64,000 nucleotides of DNA from contig CAKKNE010000005.1 in the NCBI GenBank assembly GCA_918797485.1, forward strand, positions 62,001 through 126,000, written 5' to 3'. Source of the DNA: Pelagomonas calceolata (Eukaryota > Sar > Pelagophyceae > Pelagomonadales > Pelagomonadaceae). Under the pieces are notes generated by a model that saw nothing but the letters and a program-made list of their open reading frames with translations, was not told the DNA's origin and searched no databases. Of the stretch, positions 19,548-30,094 are shown piece by piece; the stretch's first letter is position 1, and every line of letters begins with the position of its first letter. Position numbers and translations under genes: made by a program.

Positions 19548-19797
19548 TTTTCCCGTGAGGATTGTGTATATTTGTAGTTTGATTCCTATGGGTCGCGGCG
19601 ATGGCGTCGACGCGTCTGATGCGTTTGCCAAAAACTTGTGCTGTCGTCTGCATTAAGCCCTGTGTCGCAAGAGCGATCGCTTACTCGCGGACGAGTCTCG
19701 ATCGTCCCGGTTCGCGCAGGACGCGCGCGCAGTCTGTCGTGCTCCTTTGTGGGCCGTTGCTTGCAAACTCGACCTCTGACAGCTGATCAAGTTGACC

Positions 19798-20364
19798 ATG
19801 CTTGTAGCCCAAGCCGCATGGCGCGTCCAGGGCCGCGCCTTGCGAGACGCCTGGCACCGCGCCGAGATGGACAAAATCGACGCGCAACGGAAAGAATCCG
19901 CGGCGCTCGCGGCCGAAGCCGAGGCGCGACGGAAAGACGCGGAGCTGCGCGCGGACGTCGCAGACAAAATCAAATCATCGGATTATTTCAAGAACATAGA
20001 ACGCCTCATGGCGCACTGCAACTCGCCAGCCGCCTGCCGGGAACAGAAGGAATTACTAGAGGCCCAGAGCGAAGCAACGGCAGCGGCTATTCAAGTTGTG
20101 GATGGCATTTGGAAAATGACCGAAGCAGACGCAAGGGGTCGGGAGGCTAGTGCCAGGGCGAAGATCGCGCAGGCGGAAACCAAATGCTTCGCGGAGGTAT
20201 GCTACGAGGAGGCGCACGCGCGCATGGAGGCGAGGCTCGCGGAGGTGCAGGCGGAGGTCGCGGAGGCGCAGCTGAGAAATGAACGCGCGCGGGACGCGCT
20301 CGCGGCCTATCGTGCGGAGTCGCTGGCCAAGCGCCGCCGCGTCGACTCGGAGGCTTCCTCGTAA
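19798..20364 (+). CDS. Coiled-coil protein, paralogue C
   Basis: A 188-residue protein with an ATG at 19798. Nearly all heptad-like charged helix (AQRKESAALAAEAEARRKDA; AEVQAEVAEAQLRNERARDA) ending KRRRVDSEASS, a basic nuclear-type cluster before an acidic/small tail that resembles the ends of paralogue B (KKRSRVDDDAAANL). This suggests a diverged member of the same local family. No catalytic motif. Ends about 15 bp from the convergent MYND frame. Confidence 0.5.
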   Translation: MLVAQAAWRVQGRALRDAWHRAEMDKIDAQRKESAALAAEAEARRKDAELRADVADKIKSSDYFKNIERLMAHCNSPAACREQKELLEAQSEATAAAIQVVDGIWKMTEADARGREASARAKIAQAETKCFAEVCYEEAHARMEARLAEVQAEVAEAQLRNERARDALAAYRAESLAKRRRVDSEASS

Positions 20365-20379
20365 CTTGCAATTTTTATA

Positions 20380-20616
20380 TTATGTGTCGTCCGCGCATTT
20401 CTCGACCGCGACCGCGACGGCCTCCTTGTATTTTTTGTCGGCGTAGTATTGCTCCGCGTTGCCGCCGCGGTGGATACGTTTACAAATCTGCTTGTGGCCG
20501 CGGCGCCAGTGGTCATGCTGGCAAGTTTTGTTGCAGTACCTCGTTTTGCATCTAACGCATCGCGGCGCGTTGTGGGCCAGTGGGGCGGCGCAGGCGGCGC
20601 AATTTGTGAGGATCAT
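20380..20616 (-). pseudogene. MYND zinc finger fragment
   Basis: From the ATG at 20616: MILTNCAACAAPLAHNAPRC, then VRCKTRYCNKTCQHDHWRRG and HKQIC, giving the C-x2-C...C-x2-C...C-x3-C...H-x3-C spacing of a MYND finger. It ends after KKYKEAVAVAVEKCADDT. In many algal MYND proteins this linker leads to a RING-like CYIC domain and TPR repeats; here nothing follows, so it is probably the N-terminal stub of such a gene, or a very short adaptor. MYND fingers bind Pro-rich peptides. Confidence 0.55.
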
Positions 20617-20699
20617 TTTGCGTTGGCGGGGTCTGTGAGGGTCGCGGCGGCGGCGCGTAAGCGTGAGAAACCCGTTTTGTTGCTTTTTCAATTCCCGCG

Positions 20700-22387
20700 A
20701 GAGACGCGACCTAGAGCTGTTTGAATGTCGTTCGGTTCGCTAATGGTCCAATGAGATCGATACGACGTTTCCTGAGAAGGCGAGGAACATACTCGCGGAA
20801 GTGCCCCGCTGCGACATTCGCGGATGAGTCTTACGTGTTGCCACAATACACCAGCGATTGACGCTGCCATCCACCGTCCAGATAGGACATTATATCAACT
20901 CCAGCCCAGTTTTCATACACAATCGACGGAACCGGAGCCGACGGCCCGCGCTCGGAGGGCGGGAGAAGAATTCCACTAGACAACTCCCGAGTTTATGTTC
21001 GTTTCCTTCCGTTTGTTAGTGGTAGAGTCCATCTAACCCGCATCGGCGCCCACTGAGCTATTTTAGATAGTCCGTTAGAGCCGCGAGATTCGTCGTCTTC
21101 GCGACCCCACGTTTTATGTTAAACGAGCATTGGAACTGAACCCGCGAGTATCAGCGACGCCACTACCCAGATGGACCATAACGCCGTCGTTCTATGCACG
21201 ATCGACCGACCTGCCCGTTCTCCGCGGACGACGGTGCGTACGCGGGGCACTGAATTGGCCCCAGACCGGTGGATTATAAAGTAAATTTGCGTTTCAGGCG
21301 CTTTTATTGTGGGACGGGCCAGATAACCGGCCTGAGCGGCTACTACATTGCTCGAGACCCCACGATGCTCGGCGCGGGTCGTCCATCCTGCGACCCCACT
21401 ATCTTCTACAGGGGGACATAGATCTTGGATCTGCGACCATCAGCCCGTGTACCTTCACCATGGACCATGACGCGATCATTTTTTCCATGACCGACGGACT
21501 TGCGCGAGGTCCAGATAAAGATGTTCACGTCCCGAGCGTGAGCAGCCAAAAGCACCCTTCTTATGATGTAGATGTCATATACTTGTAATTGACTATCGCT
21601 GGGGTAGTATGGGGTCCAACGAGACCGTTACGGCGACTACTGGGGGCCCTCGGGTAATTGACGTTTTTTACGGGAACGGGGCGCCATCGGGCCCAAATTG
21701 TTTACTTTTTCGGATGCAGATCGGCTCCCGGACTCCCTCGGGGGTAGGTCTGTGGTCGGGTAGTCGCCTACGCCGGATGCGCCGGTGCTTGGGGCTCTCC
21801 AGAGAGCTCTGGATCCAAAACCTTGGCATTTTGTGCTACAGACATCTGGCTTGAGATGCATCTTGGCAGATGTATCTCTGGCGGGAAGCGCCCGCGCATG
21901 CGGCGTAGGCGATTGCACATGTATTTAACCGACCATAAGCGGCCTCGGGGAGACCTCAGGACCACGAATCGACAGGATTCCACCGACGCGCCCGCCATGG
22001 CGGCGTCGTCAATATCGCGACATCAAGAAATTAATTTTTTTGGCCCGCAGTATGTGTCCCATTGATCGCTTTGGACCAGTAGCGAACCGAACGCTACTCG
22101 AGCGACTGCATGTCGTTTCCTGCTGGCTTGCTAGTGCCTTACATGCCGCTAGCTCGGCGTCTGGCCGGCCACGGGGTAGTGAGCTTTTACGCACATCTGG
22201 TCGCCGTACGCTGGCGCAGGAGTGCCACAGCACATACGCCATCGACGCTGCCGCAGCGCTGCGGGTCACCGCATACCCACAAACCAGGGTGTGCTCCTCA
22301 GTGACCAACCTGAGAGCACCGTCTCTCGGCGCGCACAGATCGAAATAGGCCACCAGTGACAGAGCTGCACGAACAGCAAGAGCCAAT
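20700..22387. other. Gene-poor stretch with tRNA-like boxes
   Basis: No supported protein gene. On the minus strand a T-loop-like GGGTTCAGTTCC (near 21140) precedes a clear D-arm/box A TAGCTCAGTGGG (near 21050), again in reversed order, but no acceptor stem can be paired. A palindrome element is at 22130-22153. Confidence 0.5.
22130..22153. promoter_or_regulatory. CTAG palindrome element, copy 4
   Basis: Reverse complement reads GCTAGCGGCAT then GTAAGGCACTAGC. Lies 235 bp upstream of the gene starting at 22388. Confidence 0.65.
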
Positions 22388-25178
22388 ATGACGACCAACG
22401 TCGCCGACGACGAGGCCGCGCGGCTCGCGGCCCTCATCGGCGACTCGGACTCCGCCGATTCCGCGGACGAGGCCGCCGAGCCCCCGCCTCGGGACGCCGG
22501 CCGCGCGCCGACGCCCGAGCCCGAGACGGACGGCGAGGAGCGCGCGCCGAGCGCATTCCTATTCGGCGAGCTCTGCCGCGTCCGCGAGCGGGCTGCGAAG
22601 TCCGAGGTCGAGGCCCAGGCCCTCGAGCGCAAGCTCTCCATGGCCGAAGAATTACGGAGCGTCGACGTCGCGCGGGCCCGCGCCGCGTCGTCGCGCGCGC
22701 TCGCGGAGGCGCTCGCGGCGCTCCGGCGCCGGGCGGCGCGCGACGGCGGCGACGACGGCGCCGACGCGGACGCCGCCGCGGAGCGCGACGAGGCGCAGAC
22801 GTGGGACCGGCGCGCCGAGGGCTGGGCCTACGAGCGGAACCAGCGCCTCGCGCGGCTCGAGGCGGCCTGCGACGAGGCGCGGCGGGCCTGGCGCGGCGAG
22901 CCCTACCGGAACGGCGACGGCGTGGCGCGCCGCGTCGTCGCCGCCGTCGAGGCGTGCCTCGCGCACCGCGCGGCCGCGGGCTACGCGGCGTTCCTGCTCG
23001 AGGTCCGACATGCGGTGTCCATGCGGCGCCTTCACCGTCGCGGCGATGGCGTGCTGGTGGGAGCGCGCTGCGTCGCGTTCCACGCCATCGCGGGGGAAGA
23101 CGCCTCAAAAAAAACGCAGGCTGGGGCCGCGACGGCCGTCGCCGCGGCGCGCGCCAAGGACGGGCAGGCCGCGCGCGGCGCGCGCGAGGCCGCGATGCGG
23201 GCCGTCGCGCGCGCCCAGGACGCGCGCCTCGGGCGCTGGCTCGGCCGCGTCGGCTGGTAGTGCCCCGGCGTCTTGTCCTTCGTCCCGCCAATACGCCATC
23301 GCAGCGACTCGGACGCCATCGCCACGACTCGGACGCCATCGCCGCGACCCGGACGCCATCGCCGCGACGGTCGTGCGCACAGGGGCCGCGGCCGCCTCGC
23401 GCTCATCGAACTGCTCAACGGCGGCGCGCTCGCCGCGAGCCTCGCGGCGCTCGCGGTGGAAGAAGAGCCGCAGCTCAAGCCGGCGGAGCACGCCGTCGCG
23501 CACTACGGCGCCGGGGCGTTGTTTGCTGATCCACGGTTCTGAGGCGGCGTCCTTGCACGTCTTCGAGTCGCGTCGATGGCGTCGACGGCCCGGCGACTGT
23601 CTCTTCGTTGCACGGCAGAGGGGTCTCTCGAATGCGCCGCAGAGCCGCGACTCGTCTCGATTCCCCTCGACGGACCGTTCGCGACCACGCCCACGCTACC
23701 GCCGCGCTGCCCCAAGCCACGACCACCGCAGGTGCGCCAAGCGCGCGTGCGCGGCACTGGCGGCGCTCGAGGCCGCCGGCGTCGAGTTCCGGCTCCGGCA
23801 CGCGCGCGCGGCCCTCGAGCGGCTCGACGCGGCGGGCGCGCCGCCGGCCGCGGCTGCGCCCGAGCCGGGCGACGAAGACGACGACGACGCCGACTCCGTG
23901 GCGTCGGGCCCGTCGCGCGTCGCCGACCTCGGCGCGGGCTCGGTCCGCTCGGTGCGCACGCGGCGGACGTCGTCGCCTCGCACCGTTCCCGACGTCCCCG
24001 AGGACCCCTGGCCGTCGCCCCGTCTCGACCCGGCGTCTCGTCGTTTTTCCGCGGCGGCGTTCCTGCGATTCAAGTCGTACTCACACAGGGGCCCTCGCCG
24101 CGCTGCGCCGCGCGGGCGCGCGGTCCGCCGGCACGCTCGCGCTCGACGGTCCTTTGCGGCGTCCGCTTTTCAACTTCGAGGTGTTATCGCGCGGCTCCTG
24201 CCCTGCCTCCGCGGCGATACTCTGTCGAGCGCATCCTCGCTGCATGTAGCCCTCGGCTGCCCGGGCGCGACGGGTTCGCGGCGGGCGGAAAGGCCTAGAG
24301 ACGACGCCATCGACGCGACCGCGAAACGCAGGCGAGGGCGCGCCCTGGCGGCGCTGCGTCGTGGAGCCCCGGGGCCTCGGCCAGTGGCTGCAAGCGGCCG
24401 ACGAGGCCGGCGTCGCCGTCCGCGTGCGGCTCCGCGACGGCGCGGCCGAGCACGTCGTCGTCTGGCAGTGGCAGTCGAAGTCGCGGCGGCTCGCTTGTAT
24501 TGCGCCGGCGTCTTGTCGTTTCCGCGGCGTCGTTCCTGGCCGATCCAGCGGGCGAGCCTGTGGGCGTGCTTGAGGCGGTGCCAATACGCCATCGCCGCGA
24601 CCCACCGCCAAGACGCCATCGCCGCGACCCGGACCTACGCGCAGGGGCGCTCGAGGCCGGCGCCGGCGCCGTGCCGGCCGCGCCCGAGGTCTGGTCCAGT
24701 GTGGAAATCAACCAGCGACGCCATCGACGCGACGCCAATTCAGCCAGCACGGAAGACGGGGATTTCCACAAAGGTCTGGTCGGCGCCGGACCACGTCGCC
24801 GGCGCGGACCGCGACCTCGGCCCCGTCCGCGAGAGCTGGGCCGTCGTGCGCGGCGACGCCGACGTCGCGCTCGTCTGCCGCCTCGCGCCGCAGCGGCGGC
24901 CGCTCGTCCGCGCGCGGTCCGCGCGGTTCCGGGTGGCGGCCCTCGACGCGACGCGCTTCCACGCGCGGGGCCTCGCGGCGGCGGCGGCGTCGGCGTCGGA
25001 CGCGGGCTGGCGCGTCGTCGACGGCGGGCGCGACGACGCGGCGTCGCACGCGGCGGCGAAGCAGCTGGCGAACGCGTCGGCGTTTCTGGACGTGGAGCGG
25101 GCGGTGGAACGGGTGTTTGGTTCTTCTTCTGCTTCTGCTGCTTCTGCTGAGGAGGGGCCTGGGTGGTTCGTGTTTTGA
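22388..25178 (+). CDS. Unknown protein, intron-riddled (about seven introners)
   Basis: Exons supported by frame: 22388-23002, 23120-23256, 23383-23535, about 23732-24010, about 24105-24180, about 24330-24490, about 24640-24688 and 24774-25178. The N-terminus is acidic (DSDSADSADEAAEPPPRDAG) then coiled coil (ERAAKSEVEAQALERKLSM). Later exons give GRLALIELLNGGALAASLAA, ALEAAGVEFRLRHARAALER, an acidic DEDDDDADSVASGPS linker, VWQWQSK and a final RESWAVVRGDADVALVCRLA block. No known family. Nearly every intron holds the CGCCATCG module and one (24689-24773) has inverted ends and a target duplication. The first intron is 117 bp, a multiple of three and stop-free, so it could be mistaken for coding sequence. 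A partial copy of this gene lies at 28870-29800 (minus). Confidence 0.55.
23287..23370 (+). repeat. Four tandem CGCCATCG modules in an intron
   Basis: Four units of about 19 bp, ACGCCATCGCCGCGACYCGG with small changes, fill the intron 23257-23382. The unit is the same module found singly in most other introns here. Confidence 0.8.
24689..24773 (+). mobile_element. Introner element (85 bp intron) with TIRs and target duplication
   Basis: Left end GTGTGGAAATCAACC, right end GGGGATTTCCACAAAG, forming terminal inverted repeats. GTCTGGTC flanks both sides: the left copy provides the GT donor inside the intron and the right copy starts the next exon. Interior has CGACGCCATCGACGCGACGCC. Splicing joins GCCGCGCCCGAG to GTCTGGTCGGCG in frame. 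Confidence 0.85.
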
Positions 25179-25232
25179 CTTTGTTAGTGGCACTTGTGGA
25201 CCATAAGAATATTAGTGCATGCTAGCTAGATA

Positions 25233-25919
25233 CTAGGGTTCCGCGGCCGCGCGGGCGTCGACGAGTTCGTCGAAGGCCGCTCGAAGCATCGGTTCGTAGG
25301 TCGTAGGGTAATAACCGAAGGAAGCCCAGTATACATCGGGCGATCCCAGCCCGTCGACGTACGCCATGATCTCCTCGGCAGTCCAAATGGGGTCGGGCAT
25401 GGTGATGTGGGTGGATTTCCAGGCATTCGAGTTCGGGCTCGGGCGGAACTCGTCGACGTCCGGGAAAACGTCCACGGCCACCAAGTTGCATTTGCAGACA
25501 CGATGTTTATATTGCCAGGGCCGCAATTTTGCTATGATCTTCATCATGAGTGTTATGTATCTACTCTCGTACATGCCCTGAGAAAAGCGCGGCCGGTCCA
25601 AGAGAGCGACCACCAGGCACGTCGCATCGGGTTCTGTGTAGTAGAGCAGCGAGGGGTTGCCCACGACGTCGGCCAACGACTCCTCTTCCGGCCGGCCCCA
25701 CCAGGTGCCGGGGCCTAGCGGCTCCTCGGGGCGGCCTTCGAGGTGCTCGTGCGTCCAGTGCGGCAGGGTGGAGCCGTCCGTCGTATAATACCGCTCGCCT
25801 TTCTTGAAGACCTGGGACTCTCGGTGCCCGGGCACCCGCACAATTCCTTCCCAGTGAACGCCGCCCCTGGGGGCGGGCTGGAGGAGGGCGCCTGTAACTG
25901 CAGCTATCAAAGCGGCCAT
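25233..25919 (-). CDS. Unknown protein with N-terminal signal-like helix
   Basis: A 228-residue intronless protein. MAALIAAVTGALLQPAPRGG is a short hydrophobic leader. The body has many aromatic residues (GTWWGRPEEE, ESRYITLMMKIIAKLRPWQY, DPIWTAEEIMAYVDGLGSPD, DVYWASFGYYPTTYEP). No catalytic pattern or known fold is recognised. The well-conserved-looking aromatic and acidic mix suggests a folded globular protein and not a GC shadow. Located in the plastid or secretory route if the leader is real. Confidence 0.55.
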   Translation of the reverse strand: MAALIAAVTGALLQPAPRGGVHWEGIVRVPGHRESQVFKKGERYYTTDGSTLPHWTHEHLEGRPEEPLGPGTWWGRPEEESLADVVGNPSLLYYTEPDATCLVVALLDRPRFSQGMYESRYITLMMKIIAKLRPWQYKHRVCKCNLVAVDVFPDVDEFRPSPNSNAWKSTHITMPDPIWTAEEIMAYVDGLGSPDVYWASFGYYPTTYEPMLRAAFDELVDARAAAEP

Positions 25920-26175
25920 TTCGCGGTGTTTTTTTCTTGTGTGACGCTACTTAGGTACGCGGCGTGGAACCCCTCGGGTCCTCAAAACGGCCGCGCGGTC
26001 CGTGCGCCGCGTGCGCCGCGACGCGCGAGAGAAAAAAAAATTTCTTTCAATAAAAACGGGTTTTACGGGTCCATACTTGCCAGGGCTGGAAGGTGCGGGT
26101 AAGAGAGAGAGAGAGTCTGTGCGGGGAGGGGTTCGAGGCCTCGAGGCACGAAAGATTAAGTTCACAGGTACAAGT

Positions 26176-28418
26176 TTATTGCCGCGGTGACCCTAGCTTC
26201 TCCGCGACCTTCTCGGCCCTCTTCTTCGCGCGTTTGATGGCCTTGTCCCTGTCCCCTCGACCAAGAAGAGCAATCGGAAACACAGTTCCCCCGCGCTGAT
26301 CCGCCGCCTCCTCGGCGCATTTTCCGCAGAAGATGTTCCGTTCTTGCGGCCGGCCCTCGTTGAGCAGATCGTACTCGGCCCCGATCGCCGCTTCGTCAAC
26401 GCTACCGCCGACGTCGCCGAGCGCGAAGCTCGCCAAACAACCGAACCCGTCGTTTCTGAGACAGAAGGAATCGGGGTCGCCGCGGCCGCCGGGGCCGCAG
26501 CACAGTACGCTCGCCCCATGCATGTTAAACATAAACCACCCGACGGTCTCTGCATGAGCCCTCCCACAGTCTCCGCACAGCCAGGCCGTCCTCGTCTCCC
26601 GCAGGCCCCGGATAAGCCGAGCCACCGCCGTCGGCCGGTCCTCACCCGTGACGTTCGTAAATGCGACGCCGTAATACGGTCGTGCGCCGACTCCGGGGGT
26701 CCGCTCGGCCAAGCACTTGCCGTTGACACCGCCGCATTGATTCCTAGCTAAATGAGAGAGTTCGACCGAGAACGCCACGTCCGCGTGGTTCACACACCAC
26801 ACGCGGGCCTCCTGTGCCGAAGCGCCGAAGACCTCCTGCAACATCGCCGAGCAAAGCATGCCAGCCGCCTGGCGCGGCGCATAGGCCGCTCTGTGGTCCT
26901 CGCCAAACACCATCTGGTTGTGCCGTGGTGGCTCCGACTTCGACCACCGCCGCTTCTCCTTCTTCTTGGGGGGCGGCGCCTCGACGGGCGGCGTCGGCGC
27001 GGCGGGCGGCGTCGGCGCGGCGGGCGGCGTCGCCTCGGCGGGCGGCGCCTCGGCGGGCGGCGTCGGCGCGGCGGGCCGCGTCGCCGCGGCGGGCGCCAGC
27101 GGCGCGGCGGCCGGCGCCGGCGGCGCCGCGGGCGGCGTCGGCGCGGCGGGCGGCGTCGCCTCGGCGGGCGGCGTCGGCGCGGCGGGCGAAGCGGGAGGCC
27201 GCGCGGCCGGCACCGCGACGCGCCGCGCCATGGGCGATGGCGCGGGCGGCACAGCAGCTGGCACGGGCGTCACCGCGACGGGCGGCTCCGCGGCCGCCCT
27301 CGCCGCCGCCCACGCCGCTTGGGCCGCCTGCCACTGTTGGGAACCTGTGTGCAATAACCAGTGAGTTCGCAAACCGGAGTCGGGCCGTGAGATTCGCCAC
27401 ACTGGTCCGTGCCGTTCGAGACGTTGTCCCATTGCAACGCTTGATCTGCCGGATACTCGCCCTCATTGAGGTCTAACTCGTGACCGGGCCCTTCTGTCCC
27501 TTGCTCGTCGTCCTCCGTCCGCGCGCGCTTTGCACCGTCGTCGCCCGCGGACTCGGTGTTGCGCATGCTCGAGGGGTGAGGTTTGCTGCCGAGGTTGGTG
27601 ACCGTCACGCGCCGCGGCGGAGCCTTTTTTTTAGCTAAATTCAGGAGCGCCGGGGACCAGGCCTTGCGTACAGGCTTGCTCCGACCTAGCGCGTAGTTTG
27701 AAAGGTGCGTGCCATTGATCCGCAAAGCCTTGATCATCCCGGGCATGTGCTCCAGGTCCGCCTTCGGTGGCGTCGTTAGCGGCTCCGTGGGCTCGCCGCG
27801 CGGGCCGCGCTGGCTGCTTGACGTGGGCGCACTGTCTTCGACAGCCCATCCCTCCCATCCCTCGAGCCGCGCGATGAGCTCGTCCTTCGTGCCGGAGACC
27901 TTGAGGCCCTTGGCCTCGCACTTGGCCTTGAGCTGCGCTACGGTCAGCCCCTCAAGCATCGTGCCTGTCGGCACGGGCCGGCAGACCGCAGGCTCGTCGT
28001 CGTCGACGTCCATCCCCGCGGCCCGCGTCGGCGTGCTCGCGGCGCGCGCGGCGGCGAAGGTGGGCGAAGGCGACGGCGAAGGCGACACAACCTGCAGCAC
28101 GGGCGGCTCGGGCAGGGCGCGCTGCGGCTGCGACGGCTGGCGCGGCGGCGGCAGCGCCGGCTGCGGCGCGCGCGGCGCGGGCGCCTTGTTGCGCTTCTTG
28201 CGCGCCACCTTCCTCGGCACGCACTCGAGGGCGGCCTCCTCGTCCTGCGCCGGCGCGCACTCGAGGGCGGCCTCCTCGTCCTGCGCCGGCGCGTCCTCGC
28301 CGGAGTCGTCGTCGCCTTCACACGTGCACCATTTCTGAGGGTAGCCGCAGCGACCGCAAGCTATCTGGTCGCCCGTCCGCTCGCTCTTGACGCGATTCAT
28401 TTCGTCCCAGAAACTCAT
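26176..28418 (-). CDS. SAP-domain protein with Cys-rich C-terminus (one-base frame break)
   Basis: ATG at 28418 (MSFWDEMNRVKSERTGDQ). A small Cys cluster ACGRCGYPQKWCTC begins the protein, then two acidic repeats (APAQDEEAALEC twice), a Pro-rich region, and a SAP motif LEGLTVAQLKAKCEAKGLKV with GTKDELIARLEGW, the helix-extended-helix that binds AT-rich DNA. At about 27340 the frame must gain one base (CCC to CCCC restores PQQWQAAQAAWAAARA). After a long Pro-Ala repeat comes a basic hinge (PPPKKKEKRRWSKSE) and a Cys/His-rich region (AWLCGDCGRAHAETVGW, SVLCCGPGGRGDPDSFC, NIFCGKCAEEA) that could bind zinc. Probably a nuclear DNA-associated protein; partner unknown. Confidence 0.6.
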
Positions 28419-28569
28419 TGTGCAGGGGGCTGCTACCACGCGCACGGGGCCGCCTCTGGTGCAAGCGCCAGGCTCTGAGCAACGCGGTCCTTGGCGGCCT
28501 CCGCGAACGTAACAGCTACTGCAATAACGGCAGTATACGCAGCACTGGCGGGCCGATTTTTGGTTGCTG

Positions 28570-28591
28570 GCTAGTGTCTCACAACTCTAGC
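28570..28591. promoter_or_regulatory. CTAG palindrome element, copy 5
   Basis: Reverse complement GCTAGAGTT then GTGAGACACTAGC, 152 bp upstream of the SAP gene start (minus). Confidence 0.6.
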
Positions 28592-28869
28592 TGGAGTCGT
28601 GCGCCGAACGCGAACGGACAGGCCGGCGGAGGCCGGCTGGCCGCCCTCGGATAAATTACATTACTATACTTCACACCTTAGTACTACAGGAGACCACGGG
28701 CGCATAGCGCGCTCGGTTCGTGCGCGTCACATTGGGAAGGACACGGCGGCGTCGTCTCCTCGACGTAAGCCCGCTTCTTTGGCCGGACGGTCGTCGTCCG
28801 CGAGCGCGCCGTGGGCGAGTCCGTGCGAGGCAGCCCGCGAGGAACGCCGCCGCGACGCCGGCACCCACA

Positions 28870-30094
28870 GCATCAGCATGTCTCTCTTGACCCCGAGGGC
28901 AACATGGGCGCGCCGATCGGCGCTCGCCGCGCCCAGACGACCCGCGCTCCCACGAGCATACCGCCCGCCACGACAGCTCCGCACGCGACGCGGTGCCAGT
29001 CAGCGCGTCGGCAGCAGAGCGCGTCGGCCATCGACCGCAAGCCGAGGCGTTTGGCGAGCGGCGCGGCGTCGGCGTCGTCGGCGCGCACTAGCACGCGCAG
29101 CTCGCCCGCCGACGTCCAGACAATCACCGCGGGCGACGCTGTCGCGGCGGCGGCTCGCGCGCGGCGCGCGCCGACCGTCAGCGCTTCCGTAGCGGCCACA
29201 AGGACTCCACGACGCGGCGCCGCCAGGGCGCGCCCTCGGCGCCAGCGTGTCGACGGACCGCGGCGCCCCGCGCGCGCAGCGGCGAGGGCCCCTGTGTGAG
29301 TACGACTCGCGTCGCGCCGATGATGGCGTCCGGGTCGCGGCGATGGCGTATCGATGCGGTAGAGGACGGGCCGTGGGCTCCAGGCTTTGCAATGGGCAGC
29401 GCCTCAAGCACGCCCACGGGCCCGCCAGCGGGATCAGCCGTGGCGGCGGCCCTGGGGTCGCTCGGTCGTAGGAACGCCGCGCAAACGACAAGGCCGTAGT
29501 GGCGTGAAGGCACGGCGGCGGACACCGAACATGTACGGGGCGACGGCCAGGGATCTTCGGGGACGTCCGCCGGCGCGCTCGGGGCTGGAACGGTGCGAGG
29601 CGACGACGTCCGCCGCGTGCCCGCTTGCCGGGGGCCGCACGTCGATCGCGTCGACGGCGAAGACGTCGACCGCGCCTCGGACGCGTGGCGCCGGCCGACC
29701 GGACCGAGCCCGCGCCTAGGTCGGCGACGCGCGACGCGACGGCCCCGACGCCACGAAGTCGGCGGCGTCGTCGTTGACGACGACCGGATCGGGAGCGACC
29801 GTGACGGCGGCCGCATTCACGTCGTCGGCGCCGGGGGCCGCGTAGTAGGCAGCGGCGTCGGCCGCGCCCATGCACATGACGTCGAGGGGAAAGGTCCCGT
29901 TGACCGCGTGGTGCGCGACGTCCAGCCGAGTCGTGAGTAGAATCGCGACGAAGGCCGCCCACCGCTACGCTCCCGAGGGCGCCGGCCGCGACGCCGACGG
30001 CGGCCAGCGCGTGCGACTTCGGCGCGGGCGGCGTGGCGGTGGTCAGGGCGCGGCGTGTAGTGGTGGAGCCGCTGGCGAGGGAGCGGGGCCGCAT
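28870..30094 (-). pseudogene. Chimeric duplicate: TSUP N-terminus joined to part of the 22388-25178 gene
   Basis: From 30094: SLASGSTTTRRALTTATPPA, then LAAVGVAAGALGSVAVGG, matching the TSUP leader and first half-repeat at 15315-15480. A frame shift follows; the other frame gives FVAILLTTRLDVAHHAVNG and the match fades near 29760. Next (29750-28870) come blocks matching the gene at 22388-25178: SGPSRVADLGAGSVRS-like DNA, TSSPRTVP and DVPEDPWPSP, an intron with CGCCATCGCCGCGACCCGG, and AVIVWTSAGELRVLV related to VVVWQWQ. No intact frame links these parts. Orientation is opposite to both parent genes. Confidence 0.65.

Noticed and set aside
22434-23339. Open frame opposite the intron-riddled gene
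   Set aside because: Arg/Ala-rich antisense shadow.
23287-23370. Tandem array as a possible CRISPR
   Set aside because: Units are adjacent with no unique spacers, lie inside a spliced intron, and the locus is eukaryotic.
26752-27357. Open frame rich in RRGGR opposite the Pro-Ala part of the SAP gene
   Set aside because: Produced by the GC-rich repeat on the other strand; no independent support.
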